Of a stretch of DNA of 64,000 nucleotides, positions 10,908 through 21,339 are shown piece after piece; position 1 is the first letter of the stretch, and each line of letters opens with the position of its first letter. The notes under the pieces were generated by a model that saw only the letters and a program-made list of their open reading frames with translations, was not told the DNA's origin and did not search any database. The stretch comes from Cyanophora paradoxa. Its lineage: Eukaryota; Glaucocystophyceae; Cyanophorales; Cyanophoraceae. The translations under genes and the position numbers were made by a program. The DNA lies in contig QPMI01000535.1 of the NCBI GenBank assembly GCA_004431415.1, positions 1-64,000 on the forward strand, written 5' to 3'.

Positions 10908-11537
10908 ATGCAGAAAGTACCTCGAAAACAGCTCGCTACCAAAGCTGCAAGGAAGTCAGGAGTGACAGCGGGACAGCTGCGCATGCCGCCGACAGCAGAG
11001 CAGATCGCAGAGTCGGAAGTGCTGATTGCTCTATACGCGCCACGACCGCGGCTCGTGCACGGGGGCAGCTCAGTCGAGGTGCGGGTTCTCGGTGACTGCC
11101 GGCCTTCCCCGCTACGCGTCACTGAAAAGACGGGTGCACACGTGCAATTGCAACCCGGCATCGTTGCCCCTGATTGTGTGCCCTGATCTCAACAGGCAGG
11201 GCCAGTGCGCGTCAGGATAGATGTTTCTATGTCGTGGCAGACAGACCTTCTGATCCAGGCTTACTTCGACCTGGACTGCGAATGCAACTCTGTAGGCAAT
11301 GTTAGCGGGCTTGCGCTCTATTGGTACGATCCAGAAAGCCGTTGCTTCGAGCCGCCGGTGCAAGCGATCTTTGCTTCTTACCTTGATTTCTGATGCGGCA
11401 TTCCCGAATTCACGCGTGCATGTGCACAGGCGTCGAGTACAGGGCCATTCCCGGATGATTTGTTCTACGTCGCGAGGCATGAGGTGGTCCCGAAAATCGA
11501 GCACGTGCCCTTCCTGGCGACCGTTTCCGGATCCTAG
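10908..11537 (+). CDS. H3-tail chimeric protein, copy C (best, intact model)
   Basis: Model: exons 10908-11133, 11200-11357 and 11430-11537, introns of 66 and 72 bp with GT...CAG ends and matching phases; 163 residues. It starts MQKVPRKQLATKAARKSGVT; KVPRKQLATKAARKS equals H3 residues 14-28 except Ala15 to Val, so the positions of Lys14, 18, 23 and 27 and the ARKS motif are kept. Instead of the H3 fold there follow PPTAEQIAESEVLIALYAP, VEVRVLGDCRPSPLRV, GPVRVRIDVSMSWQTDLL, LALYWYDPESRCFEP and FPDDLFYVARHEVVP. Without intron 2 splicing it would end at 11393. A nuclear, chromatin-reader-binding role is an inference only. Paired divergently with the coiled-coil gene at 9965-10546. Confidence 0.65.
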
Positions 11538-11559
11538 CCAGTGCAAATCCCTAGGACCT

Positions 11560-12686
11560 AGTACGGGTCCGCAGCTGCATCTTATTCGTGGTCGCCGACG
11601 CCATGCGCACTAGCCAAACACAGATTCTTCTGCACAGAGATTGCTGTATTGTTTTCTCGAATTCGAATTCTGAGTAGCAGGAGACGTGAACTATATAGTA
11701 GTCATGCTGGTCGCATTCGTCTCGGATCCAAGTCGAAGCCGGCGCCGTAGTGCAGCACGAATTTTGGAAATCCGAAACTTTACACAACGATTCAAATATA
11801 TTTAACACATCATATTACACAACAAATCTACGACACGAACAGGATACCACTACGTATACACTCGGGCTACCAAGCCTTACCTAAGTTCTACATTACAAAT
11901 TCTACCTGTACCGTTTCCTAGGAGCCTTACCTCCGCGGCCGGATCTTTAACAAGCTGCATGTCTGCGTGCATATGTACCTGACCTTCTGATTGCTATAAC
12001 TATTCTAGCAATAGAGTTTTGGGGAGGCAAGGAAATGCTTAAGTCCGGATGGTAATAGTCTATTGGAAAGATATACCGTCTGTAAGCTTCGCTCTAGATC
12101 TGTTCGCTGGCTATATTTATCGAGATTCCTGGTAGTGTACGTACTGCATAAGAGGGAACAGCGAATAGAAACCCTGCGTATACATTCAATTAATTCATGT
12201 GTTGATTAACGTGCAATGGTTTTTACCTGCATGCGACACCAACATGTGCTTCTCGTCTTGTGCTGGTGCACGTGGAGCAGTTCTTGACGAGAGAGCTGTG
12301 TAATTCAAACTACTTTGTTTCAAGGCTCTCGAAGAACTTGGGATTGCGCTCTCGCATTTCGCAAACTGCAAGTGCATTTCGCAGAGATTATAAGGATTAG
12401 CAGAACGGACTCAATAACATATGTATGTGTGCGCACGATTTAGCTGGAAACTCAATCAATACCCTGGATCCGAATATACCGGTATCGATGCCGAACACAT
12501 CACTGCGCGCGATATTTAGATCTTGAGTGTACCATGCACAAGAATGTCACGATGGGTTTTCTGTGCTGCCTTCACATAAGCCATGCCAGCTGCAGACGCT
12601 CGCGATTGAGCTGGAAACTCAATCAATACCCTGGATCCGAATATACCGGTATCGATGCCGAACACATCACTGCAAGTGACACATAG
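11560..12686. other. Intergenic, no gene; 66-bp direct repeat
   Basis: AT-richer sequence after copy C without a convincing frame. It holds a near-perfect direct repeat, about 12440-12506 and 12608-12674, beginning AGCTGGAAACTCAATCAATA and including CCGAATATACCGGTATCG. The 3' flank of copy C (GACCTAGTACGGGTCCGCAG ... CTGCATCTTATTCG) resembles the 3' flanks of copies A, B and D. Confidence 0.5.
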
Positions 12687-13045
12687 CTAATCCCGGATAC
12701 CCTCGCACCAGGAATCCATTTGGACACTTTCACCCTGGTTCGAACATCTTGGCGAGCTTGGTTCTGGTTTGGTTTTTGATCTGTTTCTCCTCAATTCTGG
12801 TTTGACCGCAAAACTGCATGTGCATGCACCTGTCATCGAAGATGCCGGTTGTCGACTTGTCGGCTCCCTTGTGGGCAGCGGCAACCCATGAATGTACGCG
12901 TGGAGAGCTTCATGTAGCTCAGCGATGGCGCTTTCTCGCCTAAAGCGCGCGCCTGCCATTTGAGCGTCGTCAACTGCTAATGTCGACTCCGGCGATAGGC
13001 GAGGCGGAGGCGTGCACTATTTAATTGAAGTCAGGGTTTCAGAGC
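12687..13045 (-). other. Possible small gene remnant
   Basis: A minus-strand frame from 12959 reads MAGARFRRESAIAELHEALH and stays open for 90 residues. Its middle contains a MTGACTC-like phrase near 12825, close to the MTGA motif at the exon 1 end of the H3-tail family. Too short and too uncertain to call a gene. Confidence 0.2.
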
Positions 13046-13122
13046 TACTGAGGTAGCGCATTACATGTCGGCGCCGTAGTGCATAACGAGTGCCTGCCCT
13101 GATTGATTTCACAGGAAGGGGC

Positions 13123-13652
13123 CGTAGATGTGCTCCATGAAGGTGTTAAACCGTTGGAAAATCTTGTTGTAGGGTGGCAACTCGCCGCAAACGAACTTGA
13201 GGGGGTCCACGAGCCAGGGTACCTGGGTTGCAGATGGGCGGGGTCGAGGAAAGGGAGGGCGCTAGCTGGCCATGGCCGTGCCGCACCTCGGGCGACATGG
13301 TCATCGTGAGCAGCCCACGCTTGCGAAGGTCCGACATAGTAGCATAGACGAGGGCCGACTCTGCGTTCTCCTCTGGGAACGGGTGCAGCGTGGTCTCGCC
13401 GACGAGGTGGATGTGCGCAACCTTCTCGACGAGGATATCCTGCAGCGATGCCGGAATGTCCTCGAGGCGGGCGCTGCGGGCTGCACTTAGTGCACGAGGC
13501 GGCGCTCGGGAGCCGCGCGCACTTCTCAAGCCGCAATGCGACCGTGCGGGGCTGGTGGGCACGCAGGGTGGCCTCGATGATGGCCAGCCCTCTGCCGGCA
13601 GCCGCTGCTTGGGCTTGAAGGTGCTCTGCTCCGGGTCCTGTGCCAATGGCAA
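13123..13652 (-). CDS. Host gene of unknown function, frame-broken
   Basis: The minus-strand frame from 13652 has a clear protein-like stretch RLEDIPASLQDILVEKVAHI followed by LVGETTLHPFPEENAESALV and SDLRKRGLLTMTMSPEVRHG. Near 13215 the coding character moves frame to VDPLKFVCGELPPYNKIFQR and NTFMEHIYGPFL, stop near 13123. One single-base shift or small intron links the two. It may be the C-terminal part of a larger enzyme or regulatory protein; no family recognised. Confidence 0.45.
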
Positions 13653-13763
13653 GCCGGCTGGTCTGAGAAAACGAGCAAGAGGGCGCCGGCGGCGGGCCGC
13701 ACGACGATGCAGGCGGGGCTGGAGATTTCGAGAGTGACCACGGGCATCTCCTGCGCGCGTGGT

Positions 13764-14048
13764 TTAAATTTGTGGCCGAGCGAGCAAAGAATTCGAAGCG
13801 CGAGCGAGCAGACGCACGCTGGATGTAGCGATATGAAGTGTGACCGCGCGTACTTCATCCTTTGCGTCCTTCGCATCATACGCATCTCCGGCACGCGGGC
13901 GCTTAATAGCGCTCATGCGACTTCGCTCCGGAAAGTTCGCCCCGGCGTCTTGGAAAGTCTCCAGCTGGCGTTTCTCCGCACGCTCCTGGCCGCTCTCTTC
14001 GAACTCGCGTTTCGTCTCCTCGTGTGCATCCATCCCTGAGAGACGCAT
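13764..14048 (-). pseudogene. Truncated paralogue of the coiled-coil gene
   Basis: Starts MDAHEETKREFEESGQERAE (ATG near 14031), matching the first 20 residues of the gene at 9965-10546, then diverges. It sits at the same place relative to the duplicated promoter module and copy D, so it is the divergent partner of copy D, cut short. Confidence 0.5.
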
Positions 14049-14532
14049 CTGTCAAGGGAGGCCGCACGGACGCACGCGCAGCTTAACCCCGCCATGGCCA
14101 TGGATGCGGAAAGAAGGCATCCGGCGCACCTTTTCGAGCGCCACGTGCCACGCTTCCACGCCGACAGCACTTTGACCGCTTGCCACGCCGACAGCACTTC
14201 GGACGCTAGCAGAACACAGCTCCAGATCCGGCGCTCCGGAAACCGCGACTTCGCCCCGGCAAGTTTGCCCCGGCGACTTTGCCCCGGCGACTTTGCCCGG
14301 GGGGAACTACGCGCAGGGGGTACCCGTCCGACCACCACACTAGCAAGGCTCCAACGGCGGCACCCGGCGGTCGGAGAACTAGCTAGAGCACGCGATCTAG
14401 CTAGCTAGAGGCTTTAGCACCGCCGGCTACCTCGGCGGCGCTCGGTCTGAGCGTTCGGTACGCGGCCATCGGTCTCGAGCTCGAGACCACCAACTTGGCG
14501 CTCGTAGTTCGTTTGTAAAGTAGCTGAGATCG
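14049..14532. promoter_or_regulatory. Duplicated promoter module (copy D)
   Basis: Second clear copy of the module at 10547-10907, with the CGCCGACAGCACTT boxes and the GACTTTGCCCCGGC tandem units, extended to the start of copy D by TAGCACCGCCGGCTACCTCG and AGCGTTCGGTACGC. The extension also occurs at 17088-17212. Confidence 0.6.
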
Positions 14533-15180
14533 ATGCTTACCGCATGGGGAAAACGTATTCGAAAACAGCTCGTTACTTCACGGAAGCCGCGGTCGGCGCC
14601 ACCAGTACCAGAGCCAACAGAAGAGCAGGTCGCCGAGTCGGAAGCGCTGATTGCTCTGTACGCGCCGCGATCGCGGCTCGAGAACGCGGGCAGCTCTGTC
14701 GAGGTGCGCGTTCTCGGGGACTGCCGGCCCTTCCGGTGGGCATCACTGATATGACAGGTGCGACCACGGTTGCATCGATGCCTTAAGCTTGTGCCCTAAT
14801 CTAAACAGCGCAGGGCCTGTTAGATTGAAGATCTATGTTTCAGAGACGTGGCAGACAGATCTTCTGGAGGCTGCGTACCGTGAACTCGTCCGCAGCACAT
14901 ACCACGCGCACCCTGATGCGCTGATGATGTATCGATACGACCAGCAAGTCGGTGCTTCATTTACCTCGAGTTCTTTGCCGAGTACTTCGAGCCGGTGCAA
15001 GATATCTTTCCGTCTTCCCTCGATTTCTGATCATGATGCGGCATTCGCGAATTCACGCTTGCGCGTGCACAGAGGTCGAGTCCAGGGCCATCCCCGGATG
15101 ATCTGTACTACGTCGCGAGGGATTCGGTGATCCCAGAAGTCGAGCACGCGCCCTTCCTGGCGACCGTTTTCGGATCCTAG
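14533..15180 (+). pseudogene. H3-tail gene family copy D, frame-broken
   Basis: Starts MLTAWGKRIRKQLVTSRKPR; GKRIRKQLVT aligns with H3 GKAPRKQLAT. The family domain follows (EEQVAESEALIALYAP, VEVRVLGDCRP), but GGCCCTTCC near 14726 carries one base more than other copies and the frame stops at 14754. Exon 2 after a GCGCAG acceptor reads GPVRLKIYVSETWQTDLLEA and AYRELV; the exon 3 block is present, ending at TAG 15178-15180. The break differs from the one-base deletions seen elsewhere. Confidence 0.5.
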
Positions 15181-15524
15181 CTATTGCCCGTTTCAAGGCC
15201 CCTAGCGGCCCGACAGCTGCATCTTATTCGAAGTCGTGGCCGCCGGCGCCATGCACGCTATAGCTAGCCGCTGAGCGGAACAGAGATTCGAATTCGTCTG
15301 CGCAGAGATTGCTGTATTTTTCTTAATTCGAATCCTTTGCCGCAAATGAGCGTATCGGCCTTGGGACAACGCTGCCGCGGAGCGCTAGCGGTCGCATAAA
15401 TCGAAGAGTTCGAATTCTCTAGAGAGCCATGTATGCGAAAACCACTAGAGAATATACATGCTGGTCGAATTCGTATTCGAGACGAAGCCGGCGCCGTACG
15501 CGTAGTGCATCAGGAATAATGAAG

Positions 15525-16173
15525 CTAGCTAGCACTATACGTCGCCATTGAGCGGATGTTTTCCAGAGCAATCATGGCTCGCATTCGCGACAGGTAGTTC
15601 GAGGCCTGCGCTCGTTCTCCGGATCCCCGCGGGAACTGGTCGCCCGCGAGGTAGAAGAAATCACCGGTGATGGTCCCTGAGGTTTCGATGTCTGTGCACA
15701 TGCACGCGCACGCGTGAATTCGCGGATCCGGAAGCCGCATCAGAAATCATCGTCAGACGCAAAGAAAGCTTGCACCGGCCGCTCGAATCCACTGGTTTCT
15801 GGGTTGAACCAATACAGCGCTACATTGTTTTTCGGTACGAGAAACTCGCTGCACGCCCGCGCCAGCAGCGCGTCCGGCCACGACCCCGAATCCGGATCAT
15901 TGACTTGCACAAGATCTGCACAGGCCCATTAATTCTGTAAGAAATGTCTCTGAAACGGGATAAATGGGCACCTGACATAATTCTCCAATCGTCCGCTACA
16001 ACATGCACCGCTACGGAGCTGTTTCCTTCATTAATATTCTCGACTGGTGGCGTCGCGCGCAGACAAAGGAGTCCGCGCGTGTCGAGCGGTGGCGGCACGA
16101 GCGAAGTTATATCTAGAGCATCGCTGTTCTGCGTCGCTGCCGTCGCTGGTGCCTTTGAGAAACGGGCGGCCAA
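15525..16173 (-). pseudogene. H3-tail gene family, diverged copy H
   Basis: Minus-strand copy related to the family only in its later exons: VAVHVVADDWRIMSGAHLSR in place of VEVRVLGDCRP, a GPVQIL block, and a last exon with TDIETSGTITGDFFYLAGDQ. Its N-terminus MAARFSKAPATAATQ has at most a weak likeness to the H3 KSAPAT segment. Frames change between blocks. Either a separate subfamily or decayed. Confidence 0.4.
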
Positions 16174-16189
16174 TCTTGCCAGGTATCGT

Positions 16190-16690
16190 GCGGGCTCCGC
16201 TCCCGGCGGAAATTGGTCGCCCGTGAGGTAGAAGAGATCGCCTGGAGATGGTCCCTGTGGTTTCGATGTCTGTGCGCATGCACGCGCACGCGTGAATTCG
16301 CGGAAGCCGCATCAGAAATCATCGTCAGACGCAAGGAACTTTCGCACCGGCCGCTCGAATCCATTGGTTTCTGGGTTGTACCAATACAGCGCTACATTGG
16401 ATTTGGGCACGAAATACTCACGGCACACATCGGCCACTAACGCTTCCGGCCACGACTCCGAAACATTGATCGTGAATCGCACAGCCATGCCTCGCACAGG
16501 AACTGCACAGGGGTTTTCTATGGTATGGCATCCTGGTCGCAAAAGCGACAAGTACCTTGCGTCTCTTCAGGGTCCTGGATGCCCACGGGTAGTACCGCAA
16601 GTCCGCGAAAACGCTCACCTCGACGGAGCGGTTTGGCTCCGCCGACATCGCAGTAGCGATCGCCGAGACCGCCGCGCCTGAAGAAGCAGC
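16190..16690 (-). pseudogene. H3-tail gene family, diverged copy G
   Basis: Minus-strand blocks RSVEVSVFADLRYYPW (near 16620), VRFTINVSESWPEALVADVC (near 16470), VALYWYNPETNGFERPV (near 16390), and a last exon with TDIETTGTI near 16270. The middle domain is the best-kept diverged form of GPVRVTI...SW...LL..AY. Upstream of the VEVSV block an APTAE phrase is followed at once by a stop, so the N-terminal tail appears lost. Confidence 0.45.
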
Positions 16691-16734
16691 CGACTGCCTA
16701 CTCCGCTGTCGGAGCTGCCCGCGCGAGAGACGCT

Positions 16735-17225
16735 CCTGTCAAGGGAGGCCGCACGGACGCACGCGCAAGGCCGCTATGGGTGCGGAAAGAAGGCCTCCGG
16801 CGCACCTTTTCGAGCGCCACGTGCCACGCTTCCACGCCGACAGCACTTTGACCGCTTGCCACGCCGACAGCACTTGGACGCTAGCAGAACACAGCTCCAG
16901 ATCCTGCGCTCCGGAAACCGCGACTTCGCCCCGGCAAGTTTGCCCCGGCGACTTTGCCCCGGCGACTTTGCCCGGGGGAACTACTCGCAGGGGGTACCCG
17001 TCCGACCACCGCACCAGCAAGGCTCCAACGGCGGCACCCGGCGGTCGGAGAACTAGCTAGAGCACGCGATCTAGCTAGCTAGAGGCGTTAGCACCGCCGG
17101 CTACCTCGGCGGCGCTCGGTCTGAGCGTTCGGTACGCAACCATTGGCAGCCATCGGTCTCAAGAGCACCGATGTGGCAGCCGTACTTCGGTTGTAACGTA
17201 GCTGAAATCAATGCTTACCGCATTC
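16735..17225 (+). pseudogene. Orphan promoter and start of an H3-tail gene (copy I)
   Basis: A third copy of the promoter module (16735-17050) with its extension (17051-17212) leads to ATGCTTACCGCAT at 17212, the same start as copy D, but the similarity ends there. This marks the right edge of the duplicated block and a truncation breakpoint. Confidence 0.55.
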
Positions 17226-19290
17226 AAAGCGCTGTGCGCTGCGCCCCAGCTCATAATGGTCGGGCCTGGGTGAAGTTGGCCGAGGTCGGGCCGCCCAACA
17301 ACCTCCCCTTAAAAGCTGCAAATCGTCTCTAAACGACCTTTTAGAACACTTGAACCAGTCAAGGCAGCCCGCATGCGTCGCTCTCTTGACGAGTTGTGCT
17401 CGCATCCACGACGGACCACAGAAGCTACCGGGCCATCGGCGCTCAATGGATCCCATGCACTTATGCCTAGCTAAGCACATTTAGCACGGCAGCAGTGCTC
17501 CCCCGCGCGGCTTTCCTAGGTGGGGTAAAGACAGGTGTGGTAAAGTCAGCCCTAAGTGAGTGAAGTTGCAAGTTTACCATGTGGTAAACTTAATTCCTGG
17601 CTCCCAGTGCTGGCCAGTGTCCGACTCGGCGATCATCTCTTGAGTGACGTTGAGTCTCGAGTCTCGACTCCGGAGTCCGGACTTAAGTAATGCGGGCTCT
17701 TAGGTAGAACACTAGTACGCTACGAGTTCTTTGGGGGTCCAAATCTTCGCAAGAACTCGGCGGACCCCACAGGCGCTGGCATTGTCGGTTAGTAACGGCT
17801 GACTGGGGCTGGCCTCGAGCTGGCAGATTCTGTCCGGTACCGAGTATGCTCCTAGTATGCCAAATGGCAGCCACTGCTCTGGTATATTTCACGTGCTATA
17901 GTTCAACCTATCAAGGTATATAGATTCTGTATGGACTTCAAGTCTAACTTGGCCAATCGAATCTTTTTCCGGGAAATCTTCGAAGATCTTCAGTGCCCAA
18001 TCAGATCTTCACCGAGTTGCTAGACTCGGGCTGCGCCCGTACTAATTTGACTCGGACGCCGGGCTGAGTCTAGCAACTCGGCCGAGTTTAGTCAATCAAC
18101 TTGACTCGGATTTGGTTTGTATGGCGCGAAGATCCGCCGGTCCAAAAAACTCGTAGCGGTACTTAAGTAATGCGGGCACTTAAGTAATGCGGTCCCGATA
18201 GCGAAATGATGCGTTTTCCGCTGGCAAAACGCATTATTTCGGGACCGCATTAATATCGAAGCGCTAAGCCGGCGATTAGAAAACTGCGGTAGGTATACGT
18301 ACCCCCCTCACGCAGCCACAAGGCCCTGAGGCTTCAAAACGCATTAATTCGGGACCGCATGATTAGCCGGCGCCGTACTGGGCCGGGGGTCCGGGTCCAA
18401 AAACGCATTATAATTACTTACCGGCGAATTACTTAAGTGTTTTACGGTAGCCCCGTCGCCGGGCCGTCGGTAGGGCACTTCAATACAGCGGTAGCTCAAT
18501 TAATTAGATTAACTTAGTAACGCGCCGAAATCCGGTCTCACTGAGAGTCATCGCGTTAATTTGCTATCGCATTAATTGATTCTTAGCTGCAGAGTCTCTG
18601 CTGCTAAGTTGCGACGGTCACCAATTAAATTACCGCGCCAAAAGTTTGTTAAAACGCGGTAATTTGGTACGGCCGGCCGTACCGCGCGCGGAGTCGGCGC
18701 GGACCGCGGTAATTACCTGCTGAGAGGTCGCCCCATACAGTCTACCCCCCAACATTACCGCCCCATACAATTGCGCATGCACTGCGGCAAGCCTCAAATT
18801 TGTAAAACGCGGTAATTTGGTACCGCGGTATTTTGCTCTATGGCGGACCGGGTTTTAGAACGCGGTATGATAATTTATGCCGCGGTAATTTATAATTAGT
18901 CCCCGGCGGACCGGCGACGCCGCGACGGTATACCGTCACCGTATACGTAGAGCCCCTCGGACTCTGGCTCGGAGTCGCGACTCGTGAGACTCGCGACTCG
19001 CGAGTCGCGAATCGCGATCATGATCAGGACTCCGAGTCTGCCGACGTCCTCGGGAGCCTCGGGAGTCCTCACGTGGTCGGGACTCCGAGTCGGGACTCGG
19101 GAGTCGGGAGGGAGGACGTCGACGTCGACGGTCCGCGGGGCCGGCGCGGGCGCCGGCCACGGCCCACGGGTCCGGTCGTCACTGACTCGTCGCTCAGCGG
19201 CTGATCATGATTCATGAGTCGTCAGTCCGAGTCTCCGACTCTTCTACGCGCTATATCATAGTATACCGGTAATCATTGAATGCACCTGCA
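17226..19290. other. Non-coding, hairpin-rich intergenic region
   Basis: No gene recognised; a minus ORF at 17208-17480 lacks family features. From about 18,150 the sequence is filled with phrases such as TAATGCGG, AAAACGCATTA, CGGGACCGCAT and ACGCGGTAATT, and from 18,960 to 19,110 with ACTCGGGAGTCGGG-type simple repeats. Similar GCATTAA phrases recur at 34,005-34,230, so these are probably remains of a palindrome-forming mobile element. Confidence 0.5.
18185..18252. repeat. 68-bp hairpin
   Basis: Arms TAATGCGGTCCCGA and TTTCGGGACCGCATTA with inner arms ATGCGTTTT and AAAACGCAT, apex CCGCTGGC. Nearly the whole length pairs. Arm sequences recur nearby at 18,338-18,360. Confidence 0.75.
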
Positions 19291-19293
19291 GTA

Positions 19294-19530
19294 CTGTAAA
19301 CGTACGCGTACGAATATCCGCCAGCGTTTAATTTCGACTATTTTCGCCAGACCCGTGCGTTGGCGAATATTTGACGCTGGCGAATTGAGCTTTTGCATGG
19401 AAAGAGGGGTACTAGCCGCCGAGTCGTCCATGACGAGGGTCGCGGGGTGGCGAAATCAAGACGCTGGCGGATTTATTTTCACCAGGATTTTCGGGTTTTG
19501 GCGAAATAAAAAGCGTACGAGTCGTACTGT
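19294..19530 (+). mobile_element. MITE, mariner-like, degraded copy 1
   Basis: Starts after TA with CTGTAAACGTACG and shares its body with 35674-35930, including AATATCCGCCAGCGTTTAAT, GCGTTGGCGAATATTTGACG and GGTCGCGGGGTGGCGAAATC. The right terminus is diverged (AAGCGTACGAGTCGTACTG). No coding capacity. Confidence 0.65.
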
Positions 19531-20149
19531 TGTCGTACGGTGTCGTACCGCCGACTCTCCCGGCGATTCTCCGTACCGGTACAGTCTCTGCGCATGCCGA
19601 CTCTCCGGCGACTCTCCCGGGACTCGGGCCGGGACTCCCCGGAGTCCGCAGCTGCAGGCTGCAGCTAGCAGCGAGACTCCGCGGGACTCCGGGGAGTCCG
19701 CGGCGACTCCGCGCCCGGCCGACATGTACAGCCGCCGACCGTCGGACTCCAGAATCTCGACGTCGACTCGTCTCGACGTTGAAAGATCAGCAGCTGCTGC
19801 ACAGCCGAGGCGTAGCCCTGCAGCTGCAACTCCTGACCATGGCCATGTGGTCTTATCCCGGCGCATATCTCGGCAGCGGAACGCATGCTAATCGTGTTGA
19901 AGCCGCGGTGCGTATACGTAGCCGCTCTTTGTTGATCCGATTGCTAGCTATAGGTTGCGCATGCTTATATATGCCAATGCTCGAGCTCGAGTGGCCCGAC
20001 CGCACGTCGAAGATCCGAGTCCAGGCTGTTCGAATTCCGCAGACTGGACCGCAATTAGCTCCAATAAGAATCGCATATGTATTATATATCTAGACGCCTG
20101 CTCATGAAATCGAACATGGGCTTACAATTACACGCCCCCGCACGCGCAG
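19531..20149. other. Intergenic, no gene seen
   Basis: Starts with many GACTC, CTCCCGG and GGGGAGTCCGC phrases of the same simple-repeat type as 18,960-19,110. No supported gene. Confidence 0.3.
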
Positions 20150-20566
20150 AGCCTGCTCAGCCTGGACGCTTCCAAGATTGAAGGAGAATTCGTCTACCTG
20201 AATGCGAAAGTTGGAATAGATGCAGAAAACTTTCCAACGCACATAAAAGAGATCGGGGTCAACATCGGCCGCGAGGTCTGCAAGCTATATCTGTACATGT
20301 TTGCGCGAATTAAACCTCAATTATATATACAAACGCCTCTACAAATGCGCATACAGGTCACGAACGTCGGTGGCAAGCTGGTTTATGGCGACAGCGGGAC
20401 GAACATTGGCATCACCTGTAAGAATGCCAAGATCGACTGGACACGGGCCTCAAATAATCAAGCATTCAGCGCGAAGATTCGCGCTGAATGCCAAACGGGA
20501 GAAACGTGCGCCCTCCTGCGCGTGCAGCTGGCCATTGTCGCTGCAGCTGGCCATCCGCGTTTATAG
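20150..20566 (+). CDS. Host gene fragment, unknown function, probably two exons
   Basis: A frame from about 20158 reads LDASKIEGEFVYLNAKVGID, then NFPTHIKEIGVNIGRE up to a GTCTGC donor candidate near 20275. After an AG at about 20357 a second stretch reads VTNVGGKLVYGDSGTNIGIT, then KNAKIDWTRASNNQAFSAKI and CQTGETCALLRVQLAIVAAA, stop 20564-20566. The amino-acid make-up is convincing for a real protein; the family is not recognised. 5' end not found. The segment around 20,525-20,560 contains a duplicated GCAGCTGGCCAT. Confidence 0.4.
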   Translation, partial: SLLSLDASKIEGEFVYLNAKVGIDAENFPTHIKEIGVNIGREVCKLYLYMFARIKPQLYIQTPLQMRIQVTNVGGKLVYGDSGTNIGITCKNAKIDWTRASNNQAFSAKIRAECQTGETCALLRVQLAIVAAAGHPRL

Positions 20567-20719
20567 GACGCGCAGGAAGCCGCAGAATTGCTGGAATCTG
20601 TGGGGACTCAAACTGTGCTGGCCTCTAATTCCGGAAAAGGTCTACGGTTACACCGAGATCGACATGACAAGCTTCTTCAGCAAGTGCCGTATGAACGAAG
20701 TGCGCTGAGTGCAGCAATT

Positions 20720-21050
20720 ATCCTATCAATCAATATCCTAAGCTCACCACTGCTTTTGCATTTGCATTCGGCAATTCATCGAATCATCACAGCCCCAAAG
20801 ATATGCCGATGAATGCCACCGACTTAATCAATCATGCGACATAAACAAGATAAGCCTGGTGCGGCTCAACCTTTCTTTATCGATTCTCCTCGACTTTCCT
20901 GCAGCTGACCGATAACCGTTTTAAATTTGATTGGCACCGATCCGCCCTTGCCTCGACGCAGGCCTGCCCCAATGGCGAGTACTGATCTCACCAACTCCGA
21001 CCCACCCTATTAATATATATATTCTCTTAGCATCCCCGGGCCGCCGAGTC
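20720..21050. other. Intergenic, no gene seen
   Basis: No supported frame or repeat. Confidence 0.3.
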
Positions 21051-21079
21051 GGTGCGAATTCGAAAAGCTGACTCGGTGC

Positions 21080-21331
21080 GTGCGCGTGCTTGCGCGCGCA
21101 GGTGTGTGGGGCTACAACTTGCGGCTGGACGAGCCGGTGCAGGAGCTCGAGGCCGAGCTCGAGGCCGAGGCCGAGCCCGAGATGGAGGGGGCGCACGCCG
21201 CCGTACGCGACGCCGACGCCGACGCCGACCTCGAGTTCGAGTTCGGCCTCGAGGACGCCCTGGGCCTCGAGCAGGCTGCGTATACGGCGGCCGACGCCGG
21301 CGCCGCCCCTTCCGACGCGATGGACGGCTGA
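21080..21331 (+). CDS. Possible small acidic protein
   Basis: An 83-residue frame beginning MRVLARAGVWGYNLRLDEPV and then strongly acidic and Glu/Ala/Asp-rich (ELEAELEAEAEPEMEG, RDADADADLEFEFG). GC-rich DNA makes long frames by chance on both strands, so this is weak. The codon pattern (GAG/GCC/GAC) may reflect a trinucleotide repeat. Confidence 0.2.
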   Translation: MRVLARAGVWGYNLRLDEPVQELEAELEAEAEPEMEGAHAAVRDADADADLEFEFGLEDALGLEQAAYTAADAGAAPSDAMDG

Positions 21332-21339
21332 TCGTTGCT

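Noticed and set aside
17208-17480. Minus ORF of 90 residues
   Set aside because: Covers the truncated H3-family start and lacks family features; probably chance.
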